A stretch of 64,000 nucleotides of DNA from Algoriphagus sp. Y33 (lineage in GTDB: Bacteria > Bacteroidota > Bacteroidia > Cytophagales > Cyclobacteriaceae). Position 1 is the stretch's first letter, and each line of letters begins with the position of its first letter. Location of the stretch: the NCBI RefSeq assembly GCF_014838715.1, contig NZ_CP061947.1:2108001-2172000 (forward strand), in the 5' to 3' direction. The notes beneath the pieces were generated by a model that saw nothing but the letters and a program-made list of their open reading frames with translations, was not told where the DNA came from and did no database searches. Below, one piece after another: positions 1 through 8,380 of the stretch. The position numbers and the translations under genes are program-made.

Positions 1-657
1 TTCTTGTTGTGCAATACCATACCATTCCTGCGGCTCTGCCAAGGACATCATATCCGGAGCTAGTTTGACCAATTTCAATCCTCCCCAAAAGGATCCAAAA
101 GATAACCAACCTACGGTTTCTCCTGAATTCTCCTCTACAAATAGCACATTGGCGTCGATAGCATTCCAAAAATCCCGTCCGGGGATAGACTGTAAAATCA
201 TGCCCTGATCCTCCCATTTGTAATCCGTGTCATCTTGATGCAGCGTTTTATTAGTCATCACTCCGATGGCAGAGGTGTTTTTTCCAAAAGCAGATGGAGA
301 ATAATATAGATAATATAACCCGTTATAATATTGGATATCAGGAGCCCAAAAACCTCCTCTATATCCTGGCACCATATCCTGAGTTACCCATTCCAAGTTT
401 CGGGGAGCGGGGTCTATTCTCGTCCAATTCTTCATATCAGAACTTTTAGCTATTCCCCCATGTGTCATAAAAAGATAATACAAGCTATCCTGCTTGATCA
501 TTACAGGGTCATGGGCCACAAATCCCTTAGAGTCATCCGATGCACGCTGAGCGTGAACTGATAGTGTCATGCAAATAGCACTGAGACAGAAAACAAGTAA
601 TTTAAGGAGTGGATTTAAACATCTCTGATGAAATACAGAACAGCTAAAAGAATACAT
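1..657 (-). CDS. GH43 family arabinanase, C-terminus off window
   Basis: Open from an ATG at 655-657 to the window edge, so only the first 219 residues are visible. The hydrophobic N-terminus ending near VHAQ (residue 37) looks like a signal peptide, giving a secreted or periplasmic enzyme. Visible family 43 glycoside hydrolase marks are HDPVMI (residue 49, whose Asp should be the general base), WAPDIQYY (104), AIDANVLF (166) and FGSFWGG (187); the last two suit arabinan endo-1,5-alpha-L-arabinosidases, which cut the alpha-1,5 arabinan backbone. Substrate is inferred from family knowledge; another GH43 activity such as xylosidase is possible. The catalytic acid region lies outside the window. 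It stands alone, with about 200 bp of non-coding DNA on its 5' side. Confidence 0.8.
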   Translation of the reverse strand, partial: MYSFSCSVFHQRCLNPLLKLLVFCLSAICMTLSVHAQRASDDSKGFVAHDPVMIKQDSLYYLFMTHGGIAKSSDMKNWTRIDPAPRNLEWVTQDMVPGYRGGFWAPDIQYYNGLYYLYYSPSAFGKNTSAIGVMTNKTLHQDDTDYKWEDQGMILQSIPGRDFWNAIDANVLFVEENSGETVGWLSFGSFWGGLKLVKLAPDMMSLAEPQEWYGIAQQE

Positions 658-834
658 AAGGGGATTGGGTTTGTTAAAACAACTTAGCTCGAAAATTTTA
701 TTTATCCTTCTTCCTCTTATAAAATTTTAGAACTCCCAATGTTTAAAAACTAATTTCTTGCCTGTTTATGCGTCTATCTGAGTTGACCTGCCCAAGAATG
801 GTCAGGTCTCAGCGGGATTAATTAAAGGCTAAAA

Positions 835-856
835 AAAACCGGCCTTAGCCGGTTTT
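835..856 (-). terminator. Intrinsic terminator of the dapD-TPR unit
   Basis: AAAACCGGC, a 4-nt loop and GCCGGTTTT form a perfect 9-bp stem. Read on the minus strand it is followed by an unbroken run of T, and it lies just after the stop of the TPR gene. This is a textbook rho-independent terminator. Confidence 0.85.
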
Positions 857-860
857 AAAA

Positions 861-1466
861 TTACTTACAGTATTTGGCTACTGCATCGTCCGCTCCGGGA
901 TAATCCAAAGCCGAAGCAAGCTGAAAATCCTCGCAGGCACTTCTCACCTTGCTTTTCATGGCGATTTTCAACAACCCTCTGTTGAAATAGGCTTGCCCAA
1001 ATTCCTTATCCACCGAAATTGCATTTCCGTAAGCCTTCAAGGCTTCATCAGGCTTTCCAATTTGGTGAAGAGCCCTGCCCTTCATAAAAGAAGCCATGGC
1101 CGGTGCTCCTGGAATTTCTGCTGCCTGATCCGCGTAGAGTAACGCATTGGTGTAGTTCTTTTGATTGTAATGAACATTTGCCAGACTAAGAAGCACCTGA
1201 AAATTATTCGGTTCTATTTCCATTGCTTTTTCAAAATCAGCTTTTGCCTCTTCGTATTTCCCCTGCTCCTCGTATGCTCTTCCTCTATTGTAAAGCATAC
1301 GAACATCAGTTGGTCTGAACTTTAAATCTTTTGAATATTCAACCGTCGCCTCGTCATATTCCCCTTTATTGAAATAGGCATCGCCGGCACTGGTCTTGTC
1401 TTCTGAACAGGACCAAAGCGAGGATGAAATAATTAAAGTTATAATCGCCAGTGTACTCGTTTTCAT
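861..1466 (-). CDS. TPR-repeat lipoprotein
   Basis: 201 residues. The N-terminus has a short hydrophobic stretch ending in SSLWSC, a lipoprotein signal with Cys20 as the lipid anchor. The rest is at least four tetratricopeptide repeats (for example NRGRAYEEQGKYEEAKADFE near residue 61 and KGRALHQIGKPDEALKAYG near 129), a scaffold for protein-protein contacts. It follows dapD on the same strand with 10 bp between, so the two are probably co-transcribed, and it ends at a clear terminator. Nothing in the sequence shows its partner; the link to dapD may be only positional. Such small TPR lipoproteins are common in Bacteroidota. Confidence 0.85.
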   Translation of the reverse strand: MKTSTLAIITLIISSSLWSCSEDKTSAGDAYFNKGEYDEATVEYSKDLKFRPTDVRMLYNRGRAYEEQGKYEEAKADFEKAMEIEPNNFQVLLSLANVHYNQKNYTNALLYADQAAEIPGAPAMASFMKGRALHQIGKPDEALKAYGNAISVDKEFGQAYFNRGLLKIAMKSKVRSACEDFQLASALDYPGADDAVAKYCK

Positions 1467-1476
1467 TAGTATTGGT

Positions 1477-2292
1477 TTAGACTGCTACACTATTATCTCT
1501 GAGCGCGTCATTTAGAGATGTTTTAAGGTCTGTGGAAGCTTTCCTTTGACCGATGATCAAAGCACAGGGAACTTGGAAAGTGCCTGCGTTGAAGTTTTTG
1601 GCGATCGACCCCGGAATTACCACAGAACGCTCAGGTACATATCCTTTGTATTCTACAGGCTCTGATCCTGTCACATCTATGATTTTAGAACTTGCAGTCA
1701 ATGTAACACCAGCTCCGATTACAGCTTCTTTACCGATCCGTACACCTTCTACTATGATAGCTCTGGAACCAATAAATGCGCCGTCTTCTATAATCACCGG
1801 TGCTGCCTGGATAGGTTCTAACACGCCGCCGATTCCTACTCCGCCGCTCAAATGAACATTTTTTCCGATCTGCGCACAAGAACCGACAGTAGCCCAGGTG
1901 TCAACCATCGTGCCACCGTCCACATACGCACCAATATTAACATAACTTGGCATCATCACCACTCCACTTGCAAGATATGCACCATAGCGGGCCACTGCAT
2001 GAGGGACTACACGTACTCCTTTTTCAGCGTAGTTGGTTTTAAGAGCCATTTTATCATGAAATTCGAAAGGTCCAACTTCGATTGTTTCCATTTTTTGGAT
2101 AGGGAAATATAGAATTACTGCCTTTTTTACCCAGTCATTTACTTTCCAGTTGCCATCCCCAGTAGGCTCAGCCACACGTATTACGCCTGCATCCAGATCC
2201 TCAATAACGGCTCTGATTGCTTGTTGTGTTGTTTCTTCTTTTAATAATTCCCGGTTGTCCCAGGCCTTTTCGATGATGGTTTTCAGTTCCAT
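1477..2292 (-). CDS. dapD: 2,3,4,5-tetrahydropyridine-2,6-dicarboxylate N-succinyltransferase
   Basis: 271 residues, the usual DapD length. The enzyme transfers succinyl from succinyl-CoA to tetrahydrodipicolinate in the lysine/meso-diaminopimelate pathway, in the cytoplasm, feeding peptidoglycan synthesis. Visible marks are the helical N-terminal domain (MELKTIIEKAWDNRELL), the substrate loop KTNYAEKGVRVVPHAVARYG near residue 85, and a long left-handed hexapeptide beta-helix containing GGVGIGGVLEPIQAAPVIIE and GSRAIIVEGV. The ATG at 2290-2292 is 21 bp from the divergent glycosyltransferase start, so the two share a very short intergenic region and the promoters must lie partly inside the neighbouring genes. 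Confidence 0.95.
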   Translation of the reverse strand: MELKTIIEKAWDNRELLKEETTQQAIRAVIEDLDAGVIRVAEPTGDGNWKVNDWVKKAVILYFPIQKMETIEVGPFEFHDKMALKTNYAEKGVRVVPHAVARYGAYLASGVVMMPSYVNIGAYVDGGTMVDTWATVGSCAQIGKNVHLSGGVGIGGVLEPIQAAPVIIEDGAFIGSRAIIVEGVRIGKEAVIGAGVTLTASSKIIDVTGSEPVEYKGYVPERSVVIPGSIAKNFNAGTFQVPCALIIGQRKASTDLKTSLNDALRDNSVAV

Positions 2293-2313
2293 TATTTTGG
2301 TTAGTTTCGTTTA

Positions 2314-3447
2314 ATGAGTGAAAAATCAGCTTCCCTAATTCCAGTCTTGATTGCATCAAGCCTTAAGCCCGCCAAAGATACAAGAGCTTGGGGAAAGCTT
2401 GGCCTTTCGTTGCGAGAATCAGGGCATTTCAGTCTGATTTTTATGGGATTTTCACAAATTCGACTGAAAAATTCCGAAGATGAAAAGTTCTATCGTTCAC
2501 TTTCAAACACTAACTCACGTTGGGGAAGGATCTCCTCACAGGCAATATTCCTCAAAACATTACTACGGACTCGTCCAAAAATCCTGATTTGCTGCACCTA
2601 TGAATACTTACCAATTGCTTCATTTTTCAAAAGGATTTTGGGCTACAAGTTGGTCTATGATGTGCAGGAAAACTACATCAAGAATCTGGATTTAAACCCC
2701 AGGTTAAGCCCTGCTAAAAAGAGAAAAATCAGTAGATTAATTAGGGGAATGGAGCAGATGAAAGGAATCGATTTATTCCTGCTTGCTGAACTTTGCTATA
2801 CGGAAGAGATGCCGGACAAAACTCCATTCTTGATTTTGGAGAATAAATATGCAGGAGAAATCAAATCTGTATCACCGTTCAAATTCTCATTAAAAGAAGG
2901 GTATTGTTTTCTGATTTCAGGCACACTTACTCCTGCATTTGGCACACTCGAAGCAATCGATTGGTTTAAGGAAATCTTAAATGAATTCCCAAAATCCATC
3001 CTCAAAATAATAGGACATTGTACGCTTCCAAGCTTCAGGATTTCCCTTCAAAAGGCTTGTGAAAACACTCCCCAAATTCAGCTGAAGGCATCCAGTTTTC
3101 CTATCCCGAACGAGCTGATCATCACCGAATATTCCGAGATAGATTTTGCGGTTTTACCCTACCAAAACAGGAATGCAATAAAGGATAAAATGCCTACCAA
3201 ACTGTTTGAATCAGCAGCGCTTGGAGTGCCTGTTTTGATAAGCAGAAATCCTAAATGGCTAGACTTTCTCGGAACATTTTCCGGAGGATTTCCTATTGAT
3301 TTTTTCGACCCCCAGCACGCTTGTCAGCAATTCAGAGCCGCACTTCATCGGGAGTATTTCACCCAAAGCCCTGATGATTCTATCCTGTGGAAATCCCAAC
3401 ACACAGACTTCGTTTTGGCTATCAAGAACCTAAATCCAATAAAATAG
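2314..3447 (+). CDS. Glycosyltransferase-like protein (GT-B fold)
   Basis: 377 residues. The N-terminal half (VLIASSLKPAKDTRAWGKLG) and the middle stretch GYKLVYDVQENYIKNL resemble the acceptor domain of family 4-type glycosyltransferases. The C-terminal half has the weaker nucleotide-sugar part: FLISGTLTPAFGTLEAIDWF, FAVLPY and a KMPTKLFESAALGVPVLIS segment that matches the usual E-x7-E region of GT-B enzymes (here only the first part is clear). It probably moves a sugar from a nucleotide donor onto an envelope acceptor in the cytoplasm; donor and acceptor cannot be read. It is transcribed away from dapD and is followed by the non-coding region before the metal operon. Confidence 0.75.
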   Translation: MSEKSASLIPVLIASSLKPAKDTRAWGKLGLSLRESGHFSLIFMGFSQIRLKNSEDEKFYRSLSNTNSRWGRISSQAIFLKTLLRTRPKILICCTYEYLPIASFFKRILGYKLVYDVQENYIKNLDLNPRLSPAKKRKISRLIRGMEQMKGIDLFLLAELCYTEEMPDKTPFLILENKYAGEIKSVSPFKFSLKEGYCFLISGTLTPAFGTLEAIDWFKEILNEFPKSILKIIGHCTLPSFRISLQKACENTPQIQLKASSFPIPNELIITEYSEIDFAVLPYQNRNAIKDKMPTKLFESAALGVPVLISRNPKWLDFLGTFSGGFPIDFFDPQHACQQFRAALHREYFTQSPDDSILWKSQHTDFVLAIKNLNPIK

Positions 3448-3449
3448 GA

Positions 3450-3669
3450 TGTGGATTACTATCCACACTTATCCACCTAGGCCCTCATTTTTACACTCAT
3501 TCCTATAAAACGGAAACTGGGATAGTTTCGCTTATAAATCAACTAATTATACAATCTTAATACATCAAAATACTATAAATCAACTATTTAGACTAATAAT
3601 AACGTATGACTAATTTTATTTTTAGACATGGCTAAATACGTAAACACATTTGAAAACAGGTTATCCACA
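3450..3669 (+). other. AT-rich region with four DnaA-box-like words
   Basis: TGTGGATTA (3450-3458), CTATCCACA (3459-3467) and TTATCCACC (3469-3477) each differ by one base from the DnaA box, and TTATCCACA (3661-3669) matches it exactly. Between them lie about 180 bp of strongly AT-rich DNA. The arrangement is what an origin or another DnaA-binding regulatory site looks like, but four words alone do not prove it. Confidence 0.3.
3621..3636. promoter_or_regulatory. Candidate DtxR/MntR operator 1
   Basis: TTTAG, six bases, CTAAA: a perfect 5-bp inverted repeat 116 bp upstream of the metal-dependent repressor gene. The same architecture and spacing recurs at 3697-3712. DtxR-family operators commonly have TTAG/CTAA half-sites, so autoregulation is a reasonable inference. 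Confidence 0.45.
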
Positions 3670-3696
3670 GGCGATTTAGCCACTGTTGAATTAATT

Positions 3697-3712
3697 TTTA
3701 GATATATCTAAT
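3697..3712. promoter_or_regulatory. Candidate DtxR/MntR operator 2
   Basis: TTTAG ATATAT CTAAT, with the inner 14 bases (3698-3711) a perfect palindrome. It ends 9 bp before the -7 word at 3721, so a bound repressor would cover the -33 region of the repressor gene's promoter. Confidence 0.5.
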
Positions 3713-3720
3713 TTAATTTT

Positions 3721-3728
3721 TACCTTTG
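3721..3728 (+). promoter_or_regulatory. -7 promoter element of the metal operon
   Basis: TACCTTTG matches the Bacteroidota -7 consensus TAnnTTTG and sits 23 bp before the start codon at 3752. No convincing TTG -33 word lies at the usual distance; that region is taken up by the palindrome at 3697-3712. Confidence 0.5.
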
Positions 3729-3751
3729 CCTCAGTACAACTTACATTACCA

Positions 3752-4414
3752 ATGGTCTTAACCACTGCTGAGGAGAATTACCTGAAAGCCATCTATCACC
3801 TTTCGGAAGGAGCAACGAAAAGCGTATCCACAAACGACGTAGCCGCCGAGATGAAAACCAAGCCTGCTTCCGTCTCGGATATGCTCCGAAAACTGGGTGA
3901 CAAGGAGGTGATAGAATACCGGAAATATTACGGAGTCAACATCACTGAAGAAGGAAAAAAGAGAGCGCTTCAAACAATCAGAAAGCACAGGCTCTGGGAA
4001 GTCTTTTTGGTGGACAAACTACAGTTTGCCTGGGATGAAGTTCATGAGGTGGCAGAGGAGCTGGAACACATCCAATCCCCTCTCCTAATTCAGCGACTGG
4101 ACGCTTACTTAAACTATCCAAAATTTGATCCGCATGGCGATCCAATACCGGATGAATATGGAGATGTGAGGGCTAGACCAAGGCTTGCACTGAATGAAAT
4201 GGAAGTGGATCAGTCCGGGCAGATTGTAGCCGTAAAAGACAGCTCGGCGGCCTTCCTAAAATACCTGGATAAAGTAGGTGCTTACATCGGAGCGAGAATC
4301 AAAATTTTGGACAAAGTGGAGTTTGACGGTTCCATGGAAATTCTTGTAGATCAAAAAAAAACGCTCTTTATGTCGAAGGACGTAGCAGCAAATATTTTGG
4401 CAATTCAGTCATGA
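3752..4414 (+). CDS. DtxR/MntR family metal-dependent repressor
   Basis: 220 residues. Residues 1-65 are the winged helix-turn-helix (TAEENYLKAIYHL, then VAAEMKTKPASVSDMLRKL as the recognition part). Residues 75-130 are the metal-binding and dimer domain, with HRLWEVFL, HEVAEELEHI and FDPHGDPIP supplying His and Glu ligands. The last 70 residues form an SH3-like FeoA domain. When loaded with Mn(II) or Fe(II) such proteins repress metal uptake genes. It lies directly upstream of an ABC metal transporter, and two palindromes before it suggest it controls itself and that operon. Which metal it senses cannot be read from sequence; MntR or TroR type is the best guess. Confidence 0.9.
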   Translation: MVLTTAEENYLKAIYHLSEGATKSVSTNDVAAEMKTKPASVSDMLRKLGDKEVIEYRKYYGVNITEEGKKRALQTIRKHRLWEVFLVDKLQFAWDEVHEVAEELEHIQSPLLIQRLDAYLNYPKFDPHGDPIPDEYGDVRARPRLALNEMEVDQSGQIVAVKDSSAAFLKYLDKVGAYIGARIKILDKVEFDGSMEILVDQKKTLFMSKDVAANILAIQS

Positions 4415-4420
4415 ATTCGA

Positions 4421-4437
4421 GCCCGCCTCAGGCTGGC
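4421..4437. repeat. Short GC-rich hairpin, possible REP-like unit
   Basis: GCCCGCCTCAGGCTGGC folds into a stem with one mismatch. Its GCCT/AGGC core resembles the hairpins at 13348-13378 and 54138-54156. It lies in the 56-77 bp gap between the repressor and the binding-protein gene and has no T-tract, so it is not an obvious terminator. Confidence 0.35.
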
Positions 4438-4491
4438 AGGTTCCGAAGTTCGTGACATAGGGTATAACCTTTGAAAGAAAAATATAAACAC

Positions 4492-5406
4492 GTGAAAAAC
4501 ACCGTTGTCCTACTTCCTATTTTACTTCTTTTCTTTGGATGCAAATTTGACAATCCTAAAGAAAGAGCGAGACCACTGATCGTAGCCACCACCAGTATTC
4601 TAGCGGATGGAATCAGAAACCTTGTGGGCGAAAACGCAGAAGTGGTTTCTCTTATGCCTGCCGGAGTGGATCCACATTTGTACAAAGCTTCCGTGCGGGA
4701 TTTGGATTTACTCCAAAATGCAGACCTAGTCATTTATCACGGGCTTTTTCTGGAAGGGAAAATGACGGAGATTTTCGAGAAGCTGGCATTCAGCCAAAGC
4801 CTGATCAATGTCTCAGAAGACATTCCCGATAATTTACTTTTAAGATCCGGACCGGAAGCCCACTCCGTAGATCCACACATCTGGTTTGATGTTTCACTAT
4901 GGTCTCTGGCACTGTCCCACGCTTCAGAAGAAATTGTAAAATGGCAGCCTGGCTGGAAGTCAACGGTAAATAAGAATACCGAGTCTTACCTCTCACAACT
5001 GGAAACATTACATAATGACAATCTCGCCAAAGTTGCTGCACTTCGCAACGCCAATCAAGCGCTGATCACCGCACATGATGCATTCTCCTATTTTGGCAAA
5101 GCGTATGATTTGGAAGTTCTCGGGCTCCAAGGCCTATCCACACTGAGTGAACCGGGACTGAGAGATTTGACCGGGCTGGTGAGTTTCATCGTAGAGCGGA
5201 ATATTCACGCTGTATTCGCTGAGCAGACTATTTCCCCCAAGGCAATAGAAGCGGTGGTTGCAGGCTGCGCCAATCAAAACCATGAAATCAAATTGGCAGG
5301 ACCACTGTATACAGATAGTTTGGGCGCGGCGGACTCTTCGGCCGGCACTTATATAGGAATGGTAAGTACCAATGTTCAAGTAATTTTCGAAAGCCTAACG
5401 CAATGA
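4492..5406 (+). CDS. Metal ABC transporter substrate-binding lipoprotein (ZnuA/TroA type)
   Basis: About 304 residues. Binds Mn, Zn or Fe outside the inner membrane and hands it to the permeases encoded downstream. The signal LLPILLLFFGC gives a lipidated Cys. Cluster A-I motifs are present: VVATTSILADGIRNLVG-like start, MPAGVDPHLYKAS (His ligand), DPHIWFD (His), ITAHDAFSYFGKAY (His) and the C-terminal FAEQTISPKA with Glu/Asp region ending LYTDSLG. No ATG is available; the GTG at 4492 gives a compact signal peptide, while a TTG at 4471 would add seven residues. Its stop overlaps the next start (ATGA), showing a translationally coupled operon. Confidence 0.9.
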   Translation: MKNTVVLLPILLLFFGCKFDNPKERARPLIVATTSILADGIRNLVGENAEVVSLMPAGVDPHLYKASVRDLDLLQNADLVIYHGLFLEGKMTEIFEKLAFSQSLINVSEDIPDNLLLRSGPEAHSVDPHIWFDVSLWSLALSHASEEIVKWQPGWKSTVNKNTESYLSQLETLHNDNLAKVAALRNANQALITAHDAFSYFGKAYDLEVLGLQGLSTLSEPGLRDLTGLVSFIVERNIHAVFAEQTISPKAIEAVVAGCANQNHEIKLAGPLYTDSLGAADSSAGTYIGMVSTNVQVIFESLTQ

Positions 5407-6191
5407 TCACACACGTAGAATCCCCTATTTTAGAAATACATGATCTGACTGTCAGTTATGATCAAAGCCCTGTTTTATGGAACGTGGACCTGAGCTTGCC
5501 TGCGGGAAAGCTTATTGGAATTCTCGGTCCCAACGGTGCGGGAAAGTCCACCCTGATCAAAGCAATCATGGGACTTGTTCCGATCACAGGTGGATATGTC
5601 AAGATTTTTGACCGGGAGTTAAACGATGTGAGAAGCCGCATCAGCTATGTGCCCCAGCGAGAATCAGTAGACTGGAATTTCCCTGCTTCCGTATTGGATG
5701 TGGTGATGATGGGGACTTATGGAAAACTCGGGATTTTTCGCAGACCGGGCAAGAAAGAAAAGAAAATCGCCATGGATTGCCTGGAAAAAGTTGGGATGCA
5801 ATCCTTCGAAAAGAGGCAAATCTCCGAACTTTCCGGCGGTCAGCAGCAACGGGTATTTATAGCAAGAGCACTTGCCCAGGAAGCAGATCTATATCTGATG
5901 GACGAACCTTTCGCAGGAGTGGACATGGCTACAGAAACGGCCATTTTCCAGCTCCTTCAAGAAATGACATCGGCCGGAAAAACAGTGATCGTAGTACACC
6001 ATGATATACATTCTGCTATGAATTACTTTGACTGGATCATTATGCTAAATCTTCACTTAGTGGCATCCGGCCCGAAAGCCGATGTGATGACGGAAGAACT
6101 CCTACGTAAAACGTACGGAGGAAAACTCAACCTGCTCACCAAAGTCACTGACATCATTAGACAAAAGGACTTTAACCCATTGAAAAACTGA
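5403..6191 (+). CDS. Metal ABC transporter ATP-binding protein
   Basis: 262 residues. Powers manganese/zinc import. Walker A GPNGAGKST (about residue 41), Q-loop VPQRESVDWNFP, ABC signature LSGGQQQR (about 142), Walker B LYLMDEPF (about 162) and the H-loop VVHHD are all intact. The VDWNFP segment after the Q-loop is typical of the TroB/MntB/ZnuC group. Its ATG overlaps the stop of the binding-protein gene by 4 bp, and its own stop overlaps the next start, so translation is coupled through the operon. Confidence 0.93.
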   Translation: MITHVESPILEIHDLTVSYDQSPVLWNVDLSLPAGKLIGILGPNGAGKSTLIKAIMGLVPITGGYVKIFDRELNDVRSRISYVPQRESVDWNFPASVLDVVMMGTYGKLGIFRRPGKKEKKIAMDCLEKVGMQSFEKRQISELSGGQQQRVFIARALAQEADLYLMDEPFAGVDMATETAIFQLLQEMTSAGKTVIVVHHDIHSAMNYFDWIIMLNLHLVASGPKADVMTEELLRKTYGGKLNLLTKVTDIIRQKDFNPLKN

Positions 6192-7483
6192 TGAGCGATT
6201 TTGTCTATTTCTTTACCTTTCAGGATGCTTCAATCGCCTTTGTGGTCATTGGAATCATATTGCTCGGAATAGGCTCGGCATATGTGGGAACATACAGTTT
6301 TCTTGACAAGAAAGCCCTGCTCGGAGACGCTATTTCCCATGCCGTGCTCCCCGGGATTTGCCTAGGCTTTATGCTGGCAGGCGAAAAAAATCCTATTTAC
6401 ATCGTCGCCGGTGCATTTTTATCAGGTGCACTTGCCACATTTCTCACCTCCTGGCTGAAGAGCAACACGAGGTTAAGTGATGATGCGATTATTGCCTCTA
6501 TCCTTTCCATATTCTTTGGCTTTGGGATAGTCCTGCTCACCGTCATTCAAAAATCCGGAAACCCGGAAATGGCCGGGCTGAATCAATTTATTTTTGGAAA
6601 CGCGATAGCTATTCTGGAAGAAGACCTCTATATCTACGGGGGGTTGGCAATACTGATTATTATTACACTTTCTGCCTTCAGGAAAGAATTTTCCATGCTG
6701 GTCTTCAATGCTGACTTCGGAAAGTCAATTGGCTACCCTATGGGATCGATCCGGCTGGCCTTCAATGTGCTGATGATTTTGGCCGTGGTGATTGGGATCC
6801 AAGCCATCGGTGTGGTGCTAATGGCCGCTTTACTGATCGCCCCCGGAGCCGCCGCAAGATTCTGGACAGATAACCTCGGGAAGCTTCTGCTTATAGCCGG
6901 GTCATTTTCGGCTATTTCGGGAATCCTCGGAACCTATGTATCCTTTGTAATTCCACAGATGCCTACAGGTCCTTGGGTAGTAATTTTCCTTTCTATATTT
7001 GCGTTTGTCTCATTTCTTTTTGCTCCCAAAAAAGGTGTGCTCTTCCGCTTTGTCGCAAGAAAGCACTACTTGAAAAAGACGCATCAAGACCACTTATTGA
7101 AAGGTATATTCCACGGTCTGGAAGATGGCAAAAACTCATTTGGCATAGAAGAAATCTATGAGGCCTTTCCCTACAAAAAGAGAGAGACGAAGCATACAAT
7201 TGATAATTTAATAAAAAGAAACCTACTTGTTGTAAATCAAGGTTTTATACAATTCACTCCTGAGGGAAAATCAGAAGCTAAACGAATTGTCCGACTTCAT
7301 AGGCTATGGGAACTTTACCTCAATGAGTACATGAATATTGCACCTGATCACGTGCATGATTCTGCCGAAAAACTGGAACATATCCTCACTCCTGAACTCG
7401 AAGCTTTGCTGGAGAACAGGCTAAATTATCCTAAACTCGATCCTCACCAGGAGACTATCCCCCGCGACACCGATGAGCTTTGA
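6191..7483 (+). CDS. Metal ABC permease fused to a DtxR-type regulator domain
   Basis: 430 residues. Residues 1-285 are an ABC-3 family permease with eight or so hydrophobic spans (LLGDAISHAVLPGICLG, LMAALLIAPGAAARF are family signatures). Residues 300-430 do not belong to a permease: they contain a winged-helix part (KKRETKHTIDNLIKRNLLVV, FTPEGKSEAKRIVRLHRLWE) and a metal-binding dimer part (HVHDSAEKLEHIL, LDPHQETIP), matching the first two domains of the repressor at 3752 but lacking the FeoA domain. This resembles chlamydial YtgCR, where the repressor half is released by cleavage. Here cleavage is unproven. It overlaps the next gene by 11 bp. Confidence 0.88.
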   Translation: MSDFVYFFTFQDASIAFVVIGIILLGIGSAYVGTYSFLDKKALLGDAISHAVLPGICLGFMLAGEKNPIYIVAGAFLSGALATFLTSWLKSNTRLSDDAIIASILSIFFGFGIVLLTVIQKSGNPEMAGLNQFIFGNAIAILEEDLYIYGGLAILIIITLSAFRKEFSMLVFNADFGKSIGYPMGSIRLAFNVLMILAVVIGIQAIGVVLMAALLIAPGAAARFWTDNLGKLLLIAGSFSAISGILGTYVSFVIPQMPTGPWVVIFLSIFAFVSFLFAPKKGVLFRFVARKHYLKKTHQDHLLKGIFHGLEDGKNSFGIEEIYEAFPYKKRETKHTIDNLIKRNLLVVNQGFIQFTPEGKSEAKRIVRLHRLWELYLNEYMNIAPDHVHDSAEKLEHILTPELEALLENRLNYPKLDPHQETIPRDTDEL

Positions 7484-8369
7484 CCAAAACGCATTTCTAA
7501 TCATTTTCACAGCATCCATTATTTCAATTTCATGTGGGCTGCTGGGTGTTTTTATGATGCTGCGAAAAATGTCCATGACAGGAGATGCCATCTCCCACGC
7601 AGTACTCCCGGGAATAGTCATAGGGTTCTTCGTATCCGGCAGCCAGCGTGGACTGGAGGTAATTATAGGAGCTGGACTTCTCGGTATTTTGGCTACTTTG
7701 ATTATCAATTGGCTTAAAACAAAAGCTAAAGTACAGCTGGATGCATCTATAGGAATCACCTTTACACTCTTATTTGCCATCGGAATTATCCTGATAAATA
7801 TGCTGGCCTATAAAGTCGACTTGGACCAGGAATGTGTGCTGTATGGTGAGATTGCCTACCTGCCGATAGATCTCTGGATTACCAAAGCCGGGTTTAGCAT
7901 GGGACCAAGAATCACCTATCTCGCCATCTTGAATTTAGTTTTGGTCAGTCTATTTATATTCTTATTGTACAAGGAGTTAACATTGACCAGTTTTGATGAA
8001 AACTTCGGTTTGGTAATAGGTCTTCCGGCAGGAGCCATCAACCTTGCCTTGATGAGTATGGTTTCCTATACGACCGTCAGCAGTTTCGAAGCTGTTGGTG
8101 CTATTTTGGTGGTAGCCTTGTTGGTAGTCCCTCCTGCCACGGCATTTCTTTGGACTAAAAAATTAACCTCCCTGATTAAACTTACCTGCGCTTTAGGTAT
8201 TTTTATCGCAATAGCAGGATATTATATGGCATATTTGGTTGACAGTTCTATAGCAGGAATGATGGTTGCAGTTGGTGGGATTGTCTTTTTAGGGAGCGCT
8301 TTAGTCAAAAGCACCAAGCCGCATATGCTATTCGGAACTTCCACCCCAAACAAGCCGTTGGAGATTTGA
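7473..8369 (+). CDS. Metal ABC transporter permease, second subunit
   Basis: 298 residues, about eight membrane spans, ABC-3 family. MTGDAISHAVLPGIVIGF and VGAILVVALLVVPPATAFLW are the family landmarks. Together with the fused permease at 6191 it should form a heterodimeric membrane channel for Mn, Zn or Fe, driven by the ATPase at 5403. It has no regulator extension. The ATG lies inside the end of the previous gene, so it is the last coupled transporter gene of the operon. The thioredoxin gene starts 12 bp after it and may be co-transcribed. Confidence 0.92.
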   Translation: MSFDQNAFLIIFTASIISISCGLLGVFMMLRKMSMTGDAISHAVLPGIVIGFFVSGSQRGLEVIIGAGLLGILATLIINWLKTKAKVQLDASIGITFTLLFAIGIILINMLAYKVDLDQECVLYGEIAYLPIDLWITKAGFSMGPRITYLAILNLVLVSLFIFLLYKELTLTSFDENFGLVIGLPAGAINLALMSMVSYTTVSSFEAVGAILVVALLVVPPATAFLWTKKLTSLIKLTCALGIFIAIAGYYMAYLVDSSIAGMMVAVGGIVFLGSALVKSTKPHMLFGTSTPNKPLEI

Positions 8370-8380
8370 AAACTAGAAGC

